Shown one piece after another: positions 54,257 to 64,000 of a stretch of DNA of 64,000 nucleotides (position 1 is its first letter; each line of letters starts with the position of its first letter). The notes below the pieces were generated by a model. The model did no database searches. It saw only the letters and a list, made by a program, of their open reading frames with translations, and was not told the DNA's origin. A program made the position numbers and the translations under genes. Origin of the DNA: Pseudomonas weihenstephanensis (GTDB taxonomy: Bacteria; Pseudomonadota; Gammaproteobacteria; Pseudomonadales; Pseudomonadaceae); assembly GCF_001043055.1 (NCBI RefSeq), contig NZ_JYLF01000006.1, positions 124,001 to 188,000 on the forward strand. Direction: 5' to 3'.

Positions 54257-56032
54257 ATGGCTAACACAGTTAATACACTTTCGTTTGACGCCATTATTAT
54301 TGGTGGCGGCGGTGCTGGCATGCGTGCTGCTTTGCAGCTGGCACAAGGCGGTCACAAGACTGCTGTAATCACCAAGGTCTTCCCGACCCGCTCCCACACC
54401 GTTTCGGCTCAGGGTGGCATTACCTGCGCAATCGCCTCTGCAGATCCAAACGATGACTGGCGCTGGCACATGTACGACACCGTCAAGGGTTCCGACTATA
54501 TCGGTGACCAGGACGCTATCGAATACATGTGTTCCGTAGGCCCTGAAGCCGTATTCGAACTGGAGCACATGGGTCTGCCATTCTCCCGTACCGAGCAAGG
54601 CCGCATCTACCAGCGTCCTTTCGGTGGTCAGTCCAAGGACTTCGGTAAAGGCGGCCAGGCTGCGCGGACTTGCGCTGCGGCTGACCGTACCGGTCACGCG
54701 CTGTTGCACACCCTGTATCAAGCCAACCTGAAGGCCGGCACCGTATTCCTGAACGAATACTACGGCGTCGATCTGGTGAAGAACGAAGCTGGCGATTTTG
54801 TCGGCATGATCGTTATCTGCATCGAAACCGGCGAAACCTCGTACGTTCGTGCCAATGCCACTGTATTGGCGACTGGCGGTGCAGGCCGTATCTACTCCTC
54901 GACCACCAACGCCTTGATCAACACCGGTGACGGTATTGGTATGGCGCTGCGTGCTGGCGTGCCGGTACAAGACATCGAAATGTGGCAGTTCCACCCAACC
55001 GGTATTGCCGGCGCCGGTGTACTGGTTACCGAAGGTTGCCGTGGTGAAGGTGGATACCTGATCAACAAGCACGGCGAGCGTTTCATGGAGCGCTATGCGC
55101 CGAACGCTAAAGACCTTGCTGGTCGTGACGTCGTGGCTCGCTCGATGGTTAAAGAAATCATCGCGGGCAACGGCTGCGGTCCAGATGGCGACCACGTCAT
55201 GTTGAAACTCGATCACCTCGGTGAGGAAGTTCTGCACAGCCGTCTGCCAGGCATCTGCGAACTGTCCAAGACATTCGCTCACGTTGACCCGGTACTGGCT
55301 CCGGTTCCAGTAGTTCCAACTTGCCACTACATGATGGGCGGCGTTGCCACCAACATTCATGGTCAGGCAATCACTCAGGATGCCGACGGCAACGACCAGA
55401 TCATCCCTGGCCTGTTCGCAGTGGGTGAAGTGGCGTGCGTATCGGTTCACGGTGCCAACCGTCTGGGCGGTAACTCGTTGCTCGACCTGGTGGTGTTCGG
55501 TCGTGCTGCCGGCCTGTTCCTTGAGCAGACCCTGAAAGAAGGCGTCGATTATGCGCGCCCACGCCAGTCCGATATCGACGCTGCGCTGGCACGTCTGGAC
55601 GGCCTGAACTCGCGTACTGACGGCGAAGACGTGGCAACCCTGCGTAAAGAACTGCAAAGCTGCATGCAGAACTACTTCGGTGTATTCCGCACTGGCGAAT
55701 ACATGCAGAAGGGTATTGCCCAGCTGGCTGATCTGCGCAAGCGCATTGCCAACGTGAAAATCAACGATAAGAGCCAGGCGTTCAACACGGCCCGTATCGA
55801 AGCCCTTGAGCTGCAAAACCTGCTCGAAGTGGCTGAAGCGACTGCAATCGCTGCTGAAGTTCGTAAAGAATCGCGCGGTGCTCACGCCCGCGAAGACTTC
55901 GAAGATCGTGACGACGTTAACTGGCTGTGCCACACCCTGTACTTCCCGGGTGACAAGCGCGTAGCCAAACGTGCGGTGAACTTCTCGCCGAAAACCGTTC
56001 CGACCTTCGAACCTATGGTTCGGACTTACTAA
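54257..56032 (+). CDS. sdhA: succinate dehydrogenase flavoprotein subunit
   Basis: 591 residues. The N-terminal FAD dinucleotide fold is [17 protein letters not shown]; the flavin-linking His is in [11 protein letters not shown]; the substrate site includes WQFHPTGI and [19 protein letters not shown]. It oxidises succinate to fumarate in complex II. Coupled translation with sdhD and sdhB is suggested by gaps of three and eleven bases. Confidence 0.98.
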   Translation: MANTVNTLSFDAIIIGGGGAGMRAALQLAQGGHKTAVITKVFPTRSHTVSAQGGITCAIASADPNDDWRWHMYDTVKGSDYIGDQDAIEYMCSVGPEAVFELEHMGLPFSRTEQGRIYQRPFGGQSKDFGKGGQAARTCAAADRTGHALLHTLYQANLKAGTVFLNEYYGVDLVKNEAGDFVGMIVICIETGETSYVRANATVLATGGAGRIYSSTTNALINTGDGIGMALRAGVPVQDIEMWQFHPTGIAGAGVLVTEGCRGEGGYLINKHGERFMERYAPNAKDLAGRDVVARSMVKEIIAGNGCGPDGDHVMLKLDHLGEEVLHSRLPGICELSKTFAHVDPVLAPVPVVPTCHYMMGGVATNIHGQAITQDADGNDQIIPGLFAVGEVACVSVHGANRLGGNSLLDLVVFGRAAGLFLEQTLKEGVDYARPRQSDIDAALARLDGLNSRTDGEDVATLRKELQSCMQNYFGVFRTGEYMQKGIAQLADLRKRIANVKINDKSQAFNTARIEALELQNLLEVAEATAIAAEVRKESRGAHAREDFEDRDDVNWLCHTLYFPGDKRVAKRAVNFSPKTVPTFEPMVRTY

Positions 56033-56043
56033 GGGTGGCCGAT

Positions 56044-56748
56044 ATGTTGAAAGTCAGTGTTTATCGCTACAACCCGGATCAAGACGCTGCGCCGTTCATG
56101 CAGGAGTTCCAGGTCAATACCAACGGTAAAGACCTGATGGTGCTGGACGTACTGGCCCTGATCAAAGAGCAGGACGAAGGTTTCTCCTATCGTCGCTCTT
56201 GCCGTGAGGGCGTTTGCGGCTCCGACGGCATGAACATCAACGGCAAAAACGGCCTGGCGTGCGTAACGCCACTGTCCGCTGTCGTTAAAGGCAACAAGCT
56301 GATCGTTCGTCCTCTGCCAGGTTTGCCGGTTATCCGTGACCTGGTCGTCGATATGAGCATCTTCTACAAGCAATACGAGAAGGTGAAGCCGTTCCTGCAG
56401 AACGATACGCCGGCCCCGGCCATCGAACGTCTGCAATCGCCAGAAGAGCGTGAAAAGCTCGACGGTCTGTACGAGTGCATCCTGTGCGCTTGCTGCTCGA
56501 CCTCCTGCCCGTCCTTCTGGTGGAACCCGGACAAGTTCCTGGGCCCTGCTGCACTGCTGCAAGCCTATCGATTCCTGGCTGACAGCCGTGACACCAAGAC
56601 CAGCGAGCGTCTGGCTTCACTGGATGACCCGTTCAGCGTATTCCGCTGCCGCGGGATCATGAACTGCGTCAACGTGTGTCCGAAGGGCTTGAACCCGACT
56701 AAGGCCATCGGTCACGTGCGTAGCATGCTGCTGCAAAGCGGCGTTTGA
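56044..56748 (+). CDS. sdhB: succinate dehydrogenase iron-sulfur subunit
   Basis: 234 residues with all three cluster sites: [2Fe-2S] CREGVCGSDGMNINGKNGLAC, [4Fe-4S] CILCACCSTSC and [3Fe-4S] CRGIMNCVNVCPKG. The ATG at 56044 is preceded by AAGGGTGG; a GTG nine bases upstream is in frame but would lie inside that ribosome binding site. It passes electrons from FAD to quinone. Confidence 0.97.
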   Translation: MLKVSVYRYNPDQDAAPFMQEFQVNTNGKDLMVLDVLALIKEQDEGFSYRRSCREGVCGSDGMNINGKNGLACVTPLSAVVKGNKLIVRPLPGLPVIRDLVVDMSIFYKQYEKVKPFLQNDTPAPAIERLQSPEEREKLDGLYECILCACCSTSCPSFWWNPDKFLGPAALLQAYRFLADSRDTKTSERLASLDDPFSVFRCRGIMNCVNVCPKGLNPTKAIGHVRSMLLQSGV

Positions 56749-56786
56749 TACACAAGCTGTAACGTAGATCGCTGTAACCGTAGATG

Positions 56787-56816
56787 CTACGGCGCAGGCT
56801 TCAACCGGCGCCGTAG
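56787..56816. terminator. hairpin between sdhB and sucA
   Basis: CTACGGCGC/GCGCCGTAG 9-bp perfect stem with a 12-base loop in the 260-base gap. It has no T-run, so partial termination or RNA processing between the sdh and suc parts is more likely than a full stop. Confidence 0.55.
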
Positions 56817-57008
56817 TTATAACCTGAGCAGCAGCTCACAAAGTTGCGGCTCTTATTTTGAAGAAATGAGACCAGCAGGGGCATCCGGGCTGGTACCCGG
56901 ACTATCAGCGTGATCCTAAGTGGCTTGTTTTAGTCGCTGTATTCGGACTTTCTCAAGCGTGCTCTGGTGTTCTCGTCGATGGTGTCCCCTAACCGAGGGT
57001 GACCAAGC

Positions 57009-59840
57009 ATGCAAGAAAGCGTGATGCAGCGCATGTGGAACAGCGGCTATCTTTCAGGTGGTAACGCTGCCTATGTGGAAGAGCTCTATGAGCTCTACCT
57101 GCACGACCCTAACGCTGTGCCAGAAGAATGGCGCACCAAATTTCAGACGTTGCCGACTGACGGCAACTCTGCCAACGATGTTTCGCACTCCACAATCCGC
57201 GACCATTTCGTGCTGCTGGCAAAGAACCAGCGCCGCGCCCAACCGGTTTCCGCCGGGAGCGTGAGCAGTGAGCACGAGAAGAAGCAGGTTGAAGTGCTGC
57301 GATTGATCCAGGCCTATCGGATGCGCGGCCACCAGGCAGCCCAGCTTGATCCGCTGGGGCTGTGGCAGCGTCCTGCACCTGCAGACCTGTCGATCAATCA
57401 TTACGGCTTGACCAATGCCGATCTTGATACGACCTTCCGTGCCGGCGACCTGTACATCGGCAAAGAGGAAGCGAGCCTACGCGAAATTCTCGAAGCGTTG
57501 CAGCAGACATATTGCCGCACCATTGGCGCAGAGTTCACGCACATCGTCGATTCCGAGCAGCGCCACTGGTTTGAACAGCGCCTCGAAAGCGTGCGCGGCC
57601 GCCCAACGTATTCGGCAGATGTCAAAAGCCATCTGCTTGAGCGCGTCACGGCTGCTGAAGGTCTGGAAAAATACCTGGGTACCAAATACCCCGGCACCAA
57701 GCGTTTCGGCCTGGAAGGCGGCGAGAGCCTGATTCCTTTGCTGGACGAACTGATCCAGCGTTCGGGCAACTACGGCACCAAAGAAGTCGTCATCGGCATG
57801 GCCCACCGTGGTCGTCTGAACGTATTGGTGAACACCTTCGGTAAAAACCCGCGCGAATTGTTCGACGAGTTCGAAGGCAAGAAGAAGATCGAGCTGGGTT
57901 CCGGTGACGTTAAATACCACCAGGGCTTCTCCTCCAACGTCATGACCTCCGGTGGCGAAGTTCACCTGGCAATGGCGTTTAACCCTTCCCATTTGGAGAT
58001 CGTTTCTCCTGTGGTTGAAGGGTCTGTACGTGCACGTCAGGATCGTCGTAACGACAAGACTGGTGAGAAAGTACTGCCAATTTCCATCCACGGTGATGCT
58101 GCTTTCGCAGGTCAGGGCGTGGTCATGGAAACCTTCCAGATGTCGCAGACCCGCGGCTTCAAGACGGGCGGTACGGTGCATCTGGTGATCAACAACCAGG
58201 TTGGCTTCACCATCAGCAACCCGGAAGATTCCCGTTCTACCGAGTACTGCACTGACGTCGCGAAAATGATTCAGGCGCCGATCCTCCATGTGAATGGTGA
58301 TGATCCGGAAGCCGTATTGTTCGTGACCCAGTTGGCTATCGACTACCGCATGCAGTTCAAGCGCGACGTCGTAATCGACCTGTTCTGCTACCGCCGTCGC
58401 GGTCACAACGAGGCCGACGAGCCAAACGGTACGCAGCCGCTGATGTATCAGCAAATCGCCAAGCAGCGCACCACTCGTGAGCTGTATGCCGAGCGTCTGA
58501 CACAAGAGCAAGTGGTTGACGCAGAACGCGTTCAGGCCAAGATCGACGAATACCGCAACGCGCTGGACAATGGTCTGCATGTTGTGAAAAGTCTGGTCAA
58601 AGAGCCGAACAAAGAGCTGTTCGTTGACTGGCGTCCATATCTGGGCCACGCCTGGACGGCGCGTCACGACACGCGTTTTGATCTCAAAACCCTGCAAGAA
58701 CTGTCCGCCAAGCTGCTGGAAATTCCAGAAGGCTTCGTGGTACAGCGCCAGGTTGCGAAGATCTACGAAGACCGTCAAAAAATGCAAGCCGGCGGCCTGC
58801 CGATCAACTGGGGTTATGCCGAAACCATGGCATACGCGACCCTGGCGTTCGAAGGTCATCCGATCCGCATGACCGGTCAAGACATCGGCCGCGGTACGTT
58901 CTCGCACCGTCACGCCGTGTTGCACAATCAGAAAGATGCGGGCACCTACATTCCGCTTCAGCACCTGTACGAAGGTCAGCCACGTTTTGACCTGTACGAC
59001 TCGTTGCTGTCGGAAGAAGCCGTACTGGCATTCGAATACGGTTACTCGACCACCACGCCAAACGCGCTGGTGATCTGGGAAGCCCAGTTCGGCGACTTTG
59101 CCAACGGTGCACAAGTTGTGATTGACCAGTTCATCACCAGCGGCGAGCACAAGTGGGGTCGCCTGTGCGGTCTGACCATGCTGCTGCCACACGGTTATGA
59201 AGGTCAGGGCCCTGAGCACTCCTCGGCACGTCTTGAGCGTTACCTGCAACTGTGTGCCGAGCACAACATTCAGGTGTGCGTGCCGACCACGCCAGCGCAG
59301 ATCTACCATTTGCTGCGCCGTCAGGTTATCCGTCCGCTGCGCAAGCCGCTGATTGTGCTGACACCCAAGTCGTTGTTGCGTCACAAACTGGCCGTTTCGA
59401 CCCTGGAAGACCTGGCCGAGGGTTCGTTCCAGACCGTTATTCCAGAGATCGATGCACAAGATCCGGCCAAGGTCGATCGCATCGTGCTGTGTAGCGGCAA
59501 GGTCTATTACGACCTGCTGGAAAAACGCCGTGCCGAAGGTCGTGAAGACATCGCCATCGTGCGTCTTGAGCAGCTGTACCCATTCCCTGAGGACGACTTG
59601 ATTGAAGTCCTGGCTCCGTACAAAAACCTCAAACACATTGTTTGGTGTCAGGAAGAGCCGATGAACCAGGGTGCCTGGTACTGCAGCCAACATCACATGC
59701 GCCGCATCATTGGCGGTCACGACAAGTCGCTCGTACTTGAGTACGCGGGCCGTGACGCTTCTGCTGCACCTGCTTGTGGTTATGCATCGATGCACGCTGA
59801 GCAACAGGCCAAACTGTTGCAAGACGCGTTTACTGATTAA
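57009..59840 (+). CDS. sucA: 2-oxoglutarate dehydrogenase E1 component
   Basis: 943 residues. It is a thiamine-diphosphate enzyme with the typical N-terminal MWNSGYLSGGNAAYVEELYELYLHDP, IGMAHRGRLNVLVN, the TPP-binding region SIHGDAAFAGQGVVMET and GTFSHRHAVLHNQ. It decarboxylates 2-oxoglutarate and transfers succinyl to the E2 lipoyl group. A GAGGG site precedes the ATG. It is followed by sucB after 39 bases. Confidence 0.98.
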   Translation: MQESVMQRMWNSGYLSGGNAAYVEELYELYLHDPNAVPEEWRTKFQTLPTDGNSANDVSHSTIRDHFVLLAKNQRRAQPVSAGSVSSEHEKKQVEVLRLIQAYRMRGHQAAQLDPLGLWQRPAPADLSINHYGLTNADLDTTFRAGDLYIGKEEASLREILEALQQTYCRTIGAEFTHIVDSEQRHWFEQRLESVRGRPTYSADVKSHLLERVTAAEGLEKYLGTKYPGTKRFGLEGGESLIPLLDELIQRSGNYGTKEVVIGMAHRGRLNVLVNTFGKNPRELFDEFEGKKKIELGSGDVKYHQGFSSNVMTSGGEVHLAMAFNPSHLEIVSPVVEGSVRARQDRRNDKTGEKVLPISIHGDAAFAGQGVVMETFQMSQTRGFKTGGTVHLVINNQVGFTISNPEDSRSTEYCTDVAKMIQAPILHVNGDDPEAVLFVTQLAIDYRMQFKRDVVIDLFCYRRRGHNEADEPNGTQPLMYQQIAKQRTTRELYAERLTQEQVVDAERVQAKIDEYRNALDNGLHVVKSLVKEPNKELFVDWRPYLGHAWTARHDTRFDLKTLQELSAKLLEIPEGFVVQRQVAKIYEDRQKMQAGGLPINWGYAETMAYATLAFEGHPIRMTGQDIGRGTFSHRHAVLHNQKDAGTYIPLQHLYEGQPRFDLYDSLLSEEAVLAFEYGYSTTTPNALVIWEAQFGDFANGAQVVIDQFITSGEHKWGRLCGLTMLLPHGYEGQGPEHSSARLERYLQLCAEHNIQVCVPTTPAQIYHLLRRQVIRPLRKPLIVLTPKSLLRHKLAVSTLEDLAEGSFQTVIPEIDAQDPAKVDRIVLCSGKVYYDLLEKRRAEGREDIAIVRLEQLYPFPEDDLIEVLAPYKNLKHIVWCQEEPMNQGAWYCSQHHMRRIIGGHDKSLVLEYAGRDASAAPACGYASMHAEQQAKLLQDAFTD

Positions 59841-59879
59841 CGCCTTCGCGCACTGAACCGAATTAAAGGAACCACGAAC

Positions 59880-61097
59880 ATGGCTATCGAGATTAAAGCC
59901 CCAACTTTTCCGGAATCGGTTGCCGACGGCACCGTTGCCACTTGGCACAAGCAACCCGGCGACGCAGTAAAGCGTGACGACCTGATCGTTGATATCGAAA
60001 CCGACAAGGTTGTGCTGGAAGTGCTGGCCACGGCTGATGGCGTGCTGGGCGCTATCGTCAAGAACGAAGGCGACACTGTTCTGTCCGACGAAGTGCTGGG
60101 TTCCATCGTTGAAGGCGGCGCTGCTGCCGCACCAGCCGCTGGCGCTGCACCGGCTGCCCAGGCTGCTGCACCTGCCGCTGATGGCGAAGACGATCCGGTT
60201 GCTGCTCCGGCTGCGCGCAAGATCGCTGAAGAAAACGGTATCAACATTGCTTCCGTTGCCGGTACTGGCAAAGGCGGTCGTGTGACCAAGGAAGACGTAG
60301 TCGCGGCTGTTGCTGCCAAAAAGGCCGCGCCTGCTGCTGCACCTGCCAAGGCCGCCGCGCCTGCCGCTGCTGCTCCGGTATTCGCTGCTGGCGACCGCGT
60401 TGAAAAACGTGTACCGATGACCCGCGTTCGCGCCACCGTGGCCAAGCGTCTGGTTGAAGCACAGTCGAACATGGCGATGCTGACCACCTTCAACGAAGTG
60501 GACATGACCGAAATCATGGCGCTGCGTTCGAAGTACAAGGACCTGTTCGAGAAGTCCCACAACGGCGTACGCCTGGGCTTCATGTCGTTCTTCGTTAAAG
60601 CGGCCACCGAAGCGCTGAAACGCTTCCCGGCGGTTAACGCTTCGATCGACGGTTCCGACATCGTTTACCACGGCTTCGCCGACATCGGTGTGGCTGTTTC
60701 CAGCGACCGTGGTCTGGTGGTTCCGGTTCTGCGTAACGCAGAACTGATGAGCCTGGCTGAAATCGAAGGCGGCATTGCCGCTTACGGCAAGAAAGCCCGT
60801 GACGGCAAACTGTCGATCGACGAAATGACCGGCGGTACGTTCACGATCACCAACGGTGGTACTTTCGGTTCGATGATGTCGACCCCGATTGTCAACCCGC
60901 CACAGGCTGCGATCTTGGGCATGCACAACATTCTTCAGCGCCCAATGGCAATCAACGGTCAGGTCGTTATCCGTCCGATGATGTATTTGGCTTTGTCTTA
61001 CGATCACCGTTTGATCGATGGCAAAGAAGCTGTAAGTTTCCTGGTAGCAATCAAAAACCTGCTGGAAGATCCAGCGCGTCTGCTGCTGGATATCTGA
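59880..61097 (+). CDS. sucB: 2-oxoglutarate dehydrogenase E2 (succinyltransferase)
   Basis: 405 residues. The lipoyl domain (about 1-77) has Lys in [10 protein letters not shown], followed by an Ala/Pro-rich linker, the E1/E3-binding domain ([29 protein letters not shown]), a second Ala/Pro linker and the catalytic domain ending with [12 protein letters not shown] (the H-x3-DG motif). An AAAGGAACC ribosome binding site precedes the ATG. It forms the core of the complex. Confidence 0.98.
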   Translation: MAIEIKAPTFPESVADGTVATWHKQPGDAVKRDDLIVDIETDKVVLEVLATADGVLGAIVKNEGDTVLSDEVLGSIVEGGAAAAPAAGAAPAAQAAAPAADGEDDPVAAPAARKIAEENGINIASVAGTGKGGRVTKEDVVAAVAAKKAAPAAAPAKAAAPAAAAPVFAAGDRVEKRVPMTRVRATVAKRLVEAQSNMAMLTTFNEVDMTEIMALRSKYKDLFEKSHNGVRLGFMSFFVKAATEALKRFPAVNASIDGSDIVYHGFADIGVAVSSDRGLVVPVLRNAELMSLAEIEGGIAAYGKKARDGKLSIDEMTGGTFTITNGGTFGSMMSTPIVNPPQAAILGMHNILQRPMAINGQVVIRPMMYLALSYDHRLIDGKEAVSFLVAIKNLLEDPARLLLDI

Positions 61098-61155
61098 TAG
61101 AAGCAGCCCTGCGCTGCAAGTCTGGAGCCTTCAGTCGTTCGCGACCGGGTTCTGA

Positions 61156-62640
<1,485 letters not shown>

Positions 62641-62866
62641 GACCAGACAATAAGAAACCACGGCGGTTTGCCCGTCGTGAGCCTTGCTTGCAAGCCTCAC
62701 CGCGGAACTTCCGCCGGACGCAGTCTTGTCTTTTGTCAAACAGGCCCGGCCCTGCTTTCGCGGGTGCTGGGGGTGTTGAAACAGCACAAGCAGCAGTCAC
62801 AGGTGGTGCGGCACTAATAAAAGTGCAGCGCCGAATGCGCAGTACCTAACGAAGACGGTAAAAAGC

Positions 62867-64000
62867 ATGAATCTTCACGAGTATCAGGGTAAGCAGCTGT
62901 TCGCTGAATACGGCCTGCCAGTATCCCAGGGTTATGCAGTAGACACCCCGGAAGCGGCCGCAGAAGCTTGCGACAAAATCGGCGGGACCGAATGGGTTGT
63001 AAAAGCTCAGGTTCACGCAGGTGGTCGCGGTAAAGCGGGCGGCGTAAAGCTGGTTCGCAGCAAAGAAGACGCTAAAGCGTTTGCACAACAGTGGTTGGGC
63101 AAGCGTCTGGTGACTTACCAGACTGATGCCAATGGTCAGCCGGTCACCAAGATCCTGGTTGAATCGTGCACTGATATCGCTAAAGAGCTGTACCTGGGCG
63201 CTGTCGTTGACCGTTCGAGCCGTCGCATCGTGTTCATGGCGTCCACCGAAGGTGGCGTGGACATCGAGAAAATCGCTCACGACACTCCAGAAAAAATTCT
63301 GAAAGCCACTATCGATCCACTGGTTGGCGCTCAGCCATTCCAGGGTCGCGAGCTGGCTTTCCAGCTGGGTCTGGAAGGCAAGCAAGTTGCTCAGTTTGCC
63401 AAGATCTTCGTAGGCCTGGCCAAGCTGTTCAAGGATCACGATCTGGCGCTGCTGGAAGTGAACCCGCTGGTTATCAAGACTGACGGCGACCTGCACTGCC
63501 TCGATGCAAAAATCAACATCGACGCAAACGCCATGTACCGTCAGCCCAAGCTGAAAACGTTCCACGATCCGTCGCAAGACGATCCGCGCGAAGCGCACGC
63601 TGCCAAGTTCGAACTGAACTACGTAGCGCTGGAAGGCAACATCGGCTGCATGGTTAACGGCGCTGGTCTGGCCATGGGCACCATGGACATCGTTAACCTG
63701 CATGGCGGCAAGCCAGCCAACTTCCTCGACGTTGGCGGCGGTGCTACCAAAGAACGTGTTACCGAAGCGTTCAAAATCATTCTGTCCGACAGCAATGTCG
63801 CCGCAGTACTGGTTAACATCTTCGGCGGCATCGTTCGTTGCGACATGATTGCCGAAGGCATCATCGGTGCAGTGAAAGAAGTCGGCGTGAAAATCCCGGT
63901 AGTTGTGCGCCTTGAAGGCAACAACGCTGATCTGGGCGCTAAAGTACTGGCAGAAAGCGGTTTGAACATCATCGCTGCTACCAGCTTGACCGACGCTGCT
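62867..64000 (+). CDS. sucC: succinyl-CoA synthetase beta subunit (partial, cut by window end)
   Basis: 378 codons without a stop; the full family length is about 388, so only some ten codons are missing. The start is [23 protein letters not shown]-grasp features follow: [29 protein letters not shown] and the C-terminal half [23 protein letters not shown]. It makes ATP or GTP from succinyl-CoA with SucD, which should follow beyond the window. The truncation is an edge effect and not a defect of the gene. Confidence 0.97.
   Translation, partial: MNLHEYQGKQLFAEYGLPVSQGYAVDTPEAAAEACDKIGGTEWVVKAQVHAGGRGKAGGVKLVRSKEDAKAFAQQWLGKRLVTYQTDANGQPVTKILVESCTDIAKELYLGAVVDRSSRRIVFMASTEGGVDIEKIAHDTPEKILKATIDPLVGAQPFQGRELAFQLGLEGKQVAQFAKIFVGLAKLFKDHDLALLEVNPLVIKTDGDLHCLDAKINIDANAMYRQPKLKTFHDPSQDDPREAHAAKFELNYVALEGNIGCMVNGAGLAMGTMDIVNLHGGKPANFLDVGGGATKERVTEAFKIILSDSNVAAVLVNIFGGIVRCDMIAEGIIGAVKEVGVKIPVVVRLEGNNADLGAKVLAESGLNIIAATSLTDAA

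Noticed and set aside
53960..55933. 657-codon minus-strand open frame across sdhD and sdhA
   Set aside because: Antisense shadow of confirmed genes, with no ribosome binding site or recognisable domain.
57477..61007. 1176-codon open frame on the minus strand across sucA and sucB
   Set aside because: It lies wholly opposite two certain genes, its product is low-complexity His/Gln/Val-rich with no domain, and such antisense frames arise from codon bias in GC-rich genes.
62867..64000. sucC without a stop codon
   Set aside because: The gene is simply cut by the window edge; sequence and frame are intact to the last base.

Overview
The window is chromosomal DNA of a Pseudomonas species, most likely of the fluorescens/fragi/putida side of the genus. 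The evidence is recognisable core genes with Pseudomonas-style sequence and order (cysB, prc, minCDE-rluA-apeB, betX-yjcH-actP, gltA divergent from sdhCDAB-sucAB-lpd-sucC), frequent GTG/TTG starts and moderately high GC.

Region 1 (1-13 kb) is housekeeping: 5'-nucleotidase, universal stress protein, CysB, a duplicated DUF4329/JAB-like protein, a membrane-anchored catalase-like protein with a diheme cytochrome c partner, an FKBP lipoprotein, a three-gene XRE/unknown/Sel1 operon, Prc protease and a quinone oxidoreductase. A 23-bp site made of two perfect, inverted DnaA boxes lies at 8397-8419.

Region 2 (13.0-28.4 kb) is an accessory block inserted in this core neighbourhood. It holds four large genes for proteins built from Ig-like beta-sandwich modules. 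Two are on the plus strand, the second of which is frameshifted. Two are on the minus strand and share N-terminal modules but carry different C-terminal tips: one has four Big repeats plus Big_2 plus a C-type-lectin-like end, the other a nine-repeat RCC1-like propeller. A pertactin-type autotransporter lies between the pairs. The outermost genes of the block, which are 15 kb apart and face each other, have the same 20-bp palindromic site (CTG-N10-CAG core) upstream. A C10 tract precedes the first gene. This block is the best candidate for an undescribed system.

Region 3 (28.4-34.8 kb) is an ABC importer operon: binding protein, cytoplasmic alkaline-phosphatase-superfamily hydrolase, two permeases, ATPase and HAD phosphatase. 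It is divergent from a GntR/UTRA regulator, and two matching operator-like sites lie between them. It probably takes up and breaks down an organophosphate or phosphonate.

Region 4 (34.8-51.6 kb) is core envelope and metabolism: an MscS-family channel, M18 aminopeptidase, RluA, MinEDC, a lipid A acyltransferase, a patatin phospholipase, a VacJ/MlaA-like protein without a lipobox, an alpha/beta hydrolase, a GH17 glucan enzyme, BetX and the YjcH-ActP acetate uptake pair.

Region 5 (51.6-64 kb) is the TCA cluster: gltA on the minus strand, divergent from sdhCDAB-sucAB-lpd-sucC. Near-consensus sigma-70 promoters for both directions are visible in the intergenic region. sucC runs off the window end.
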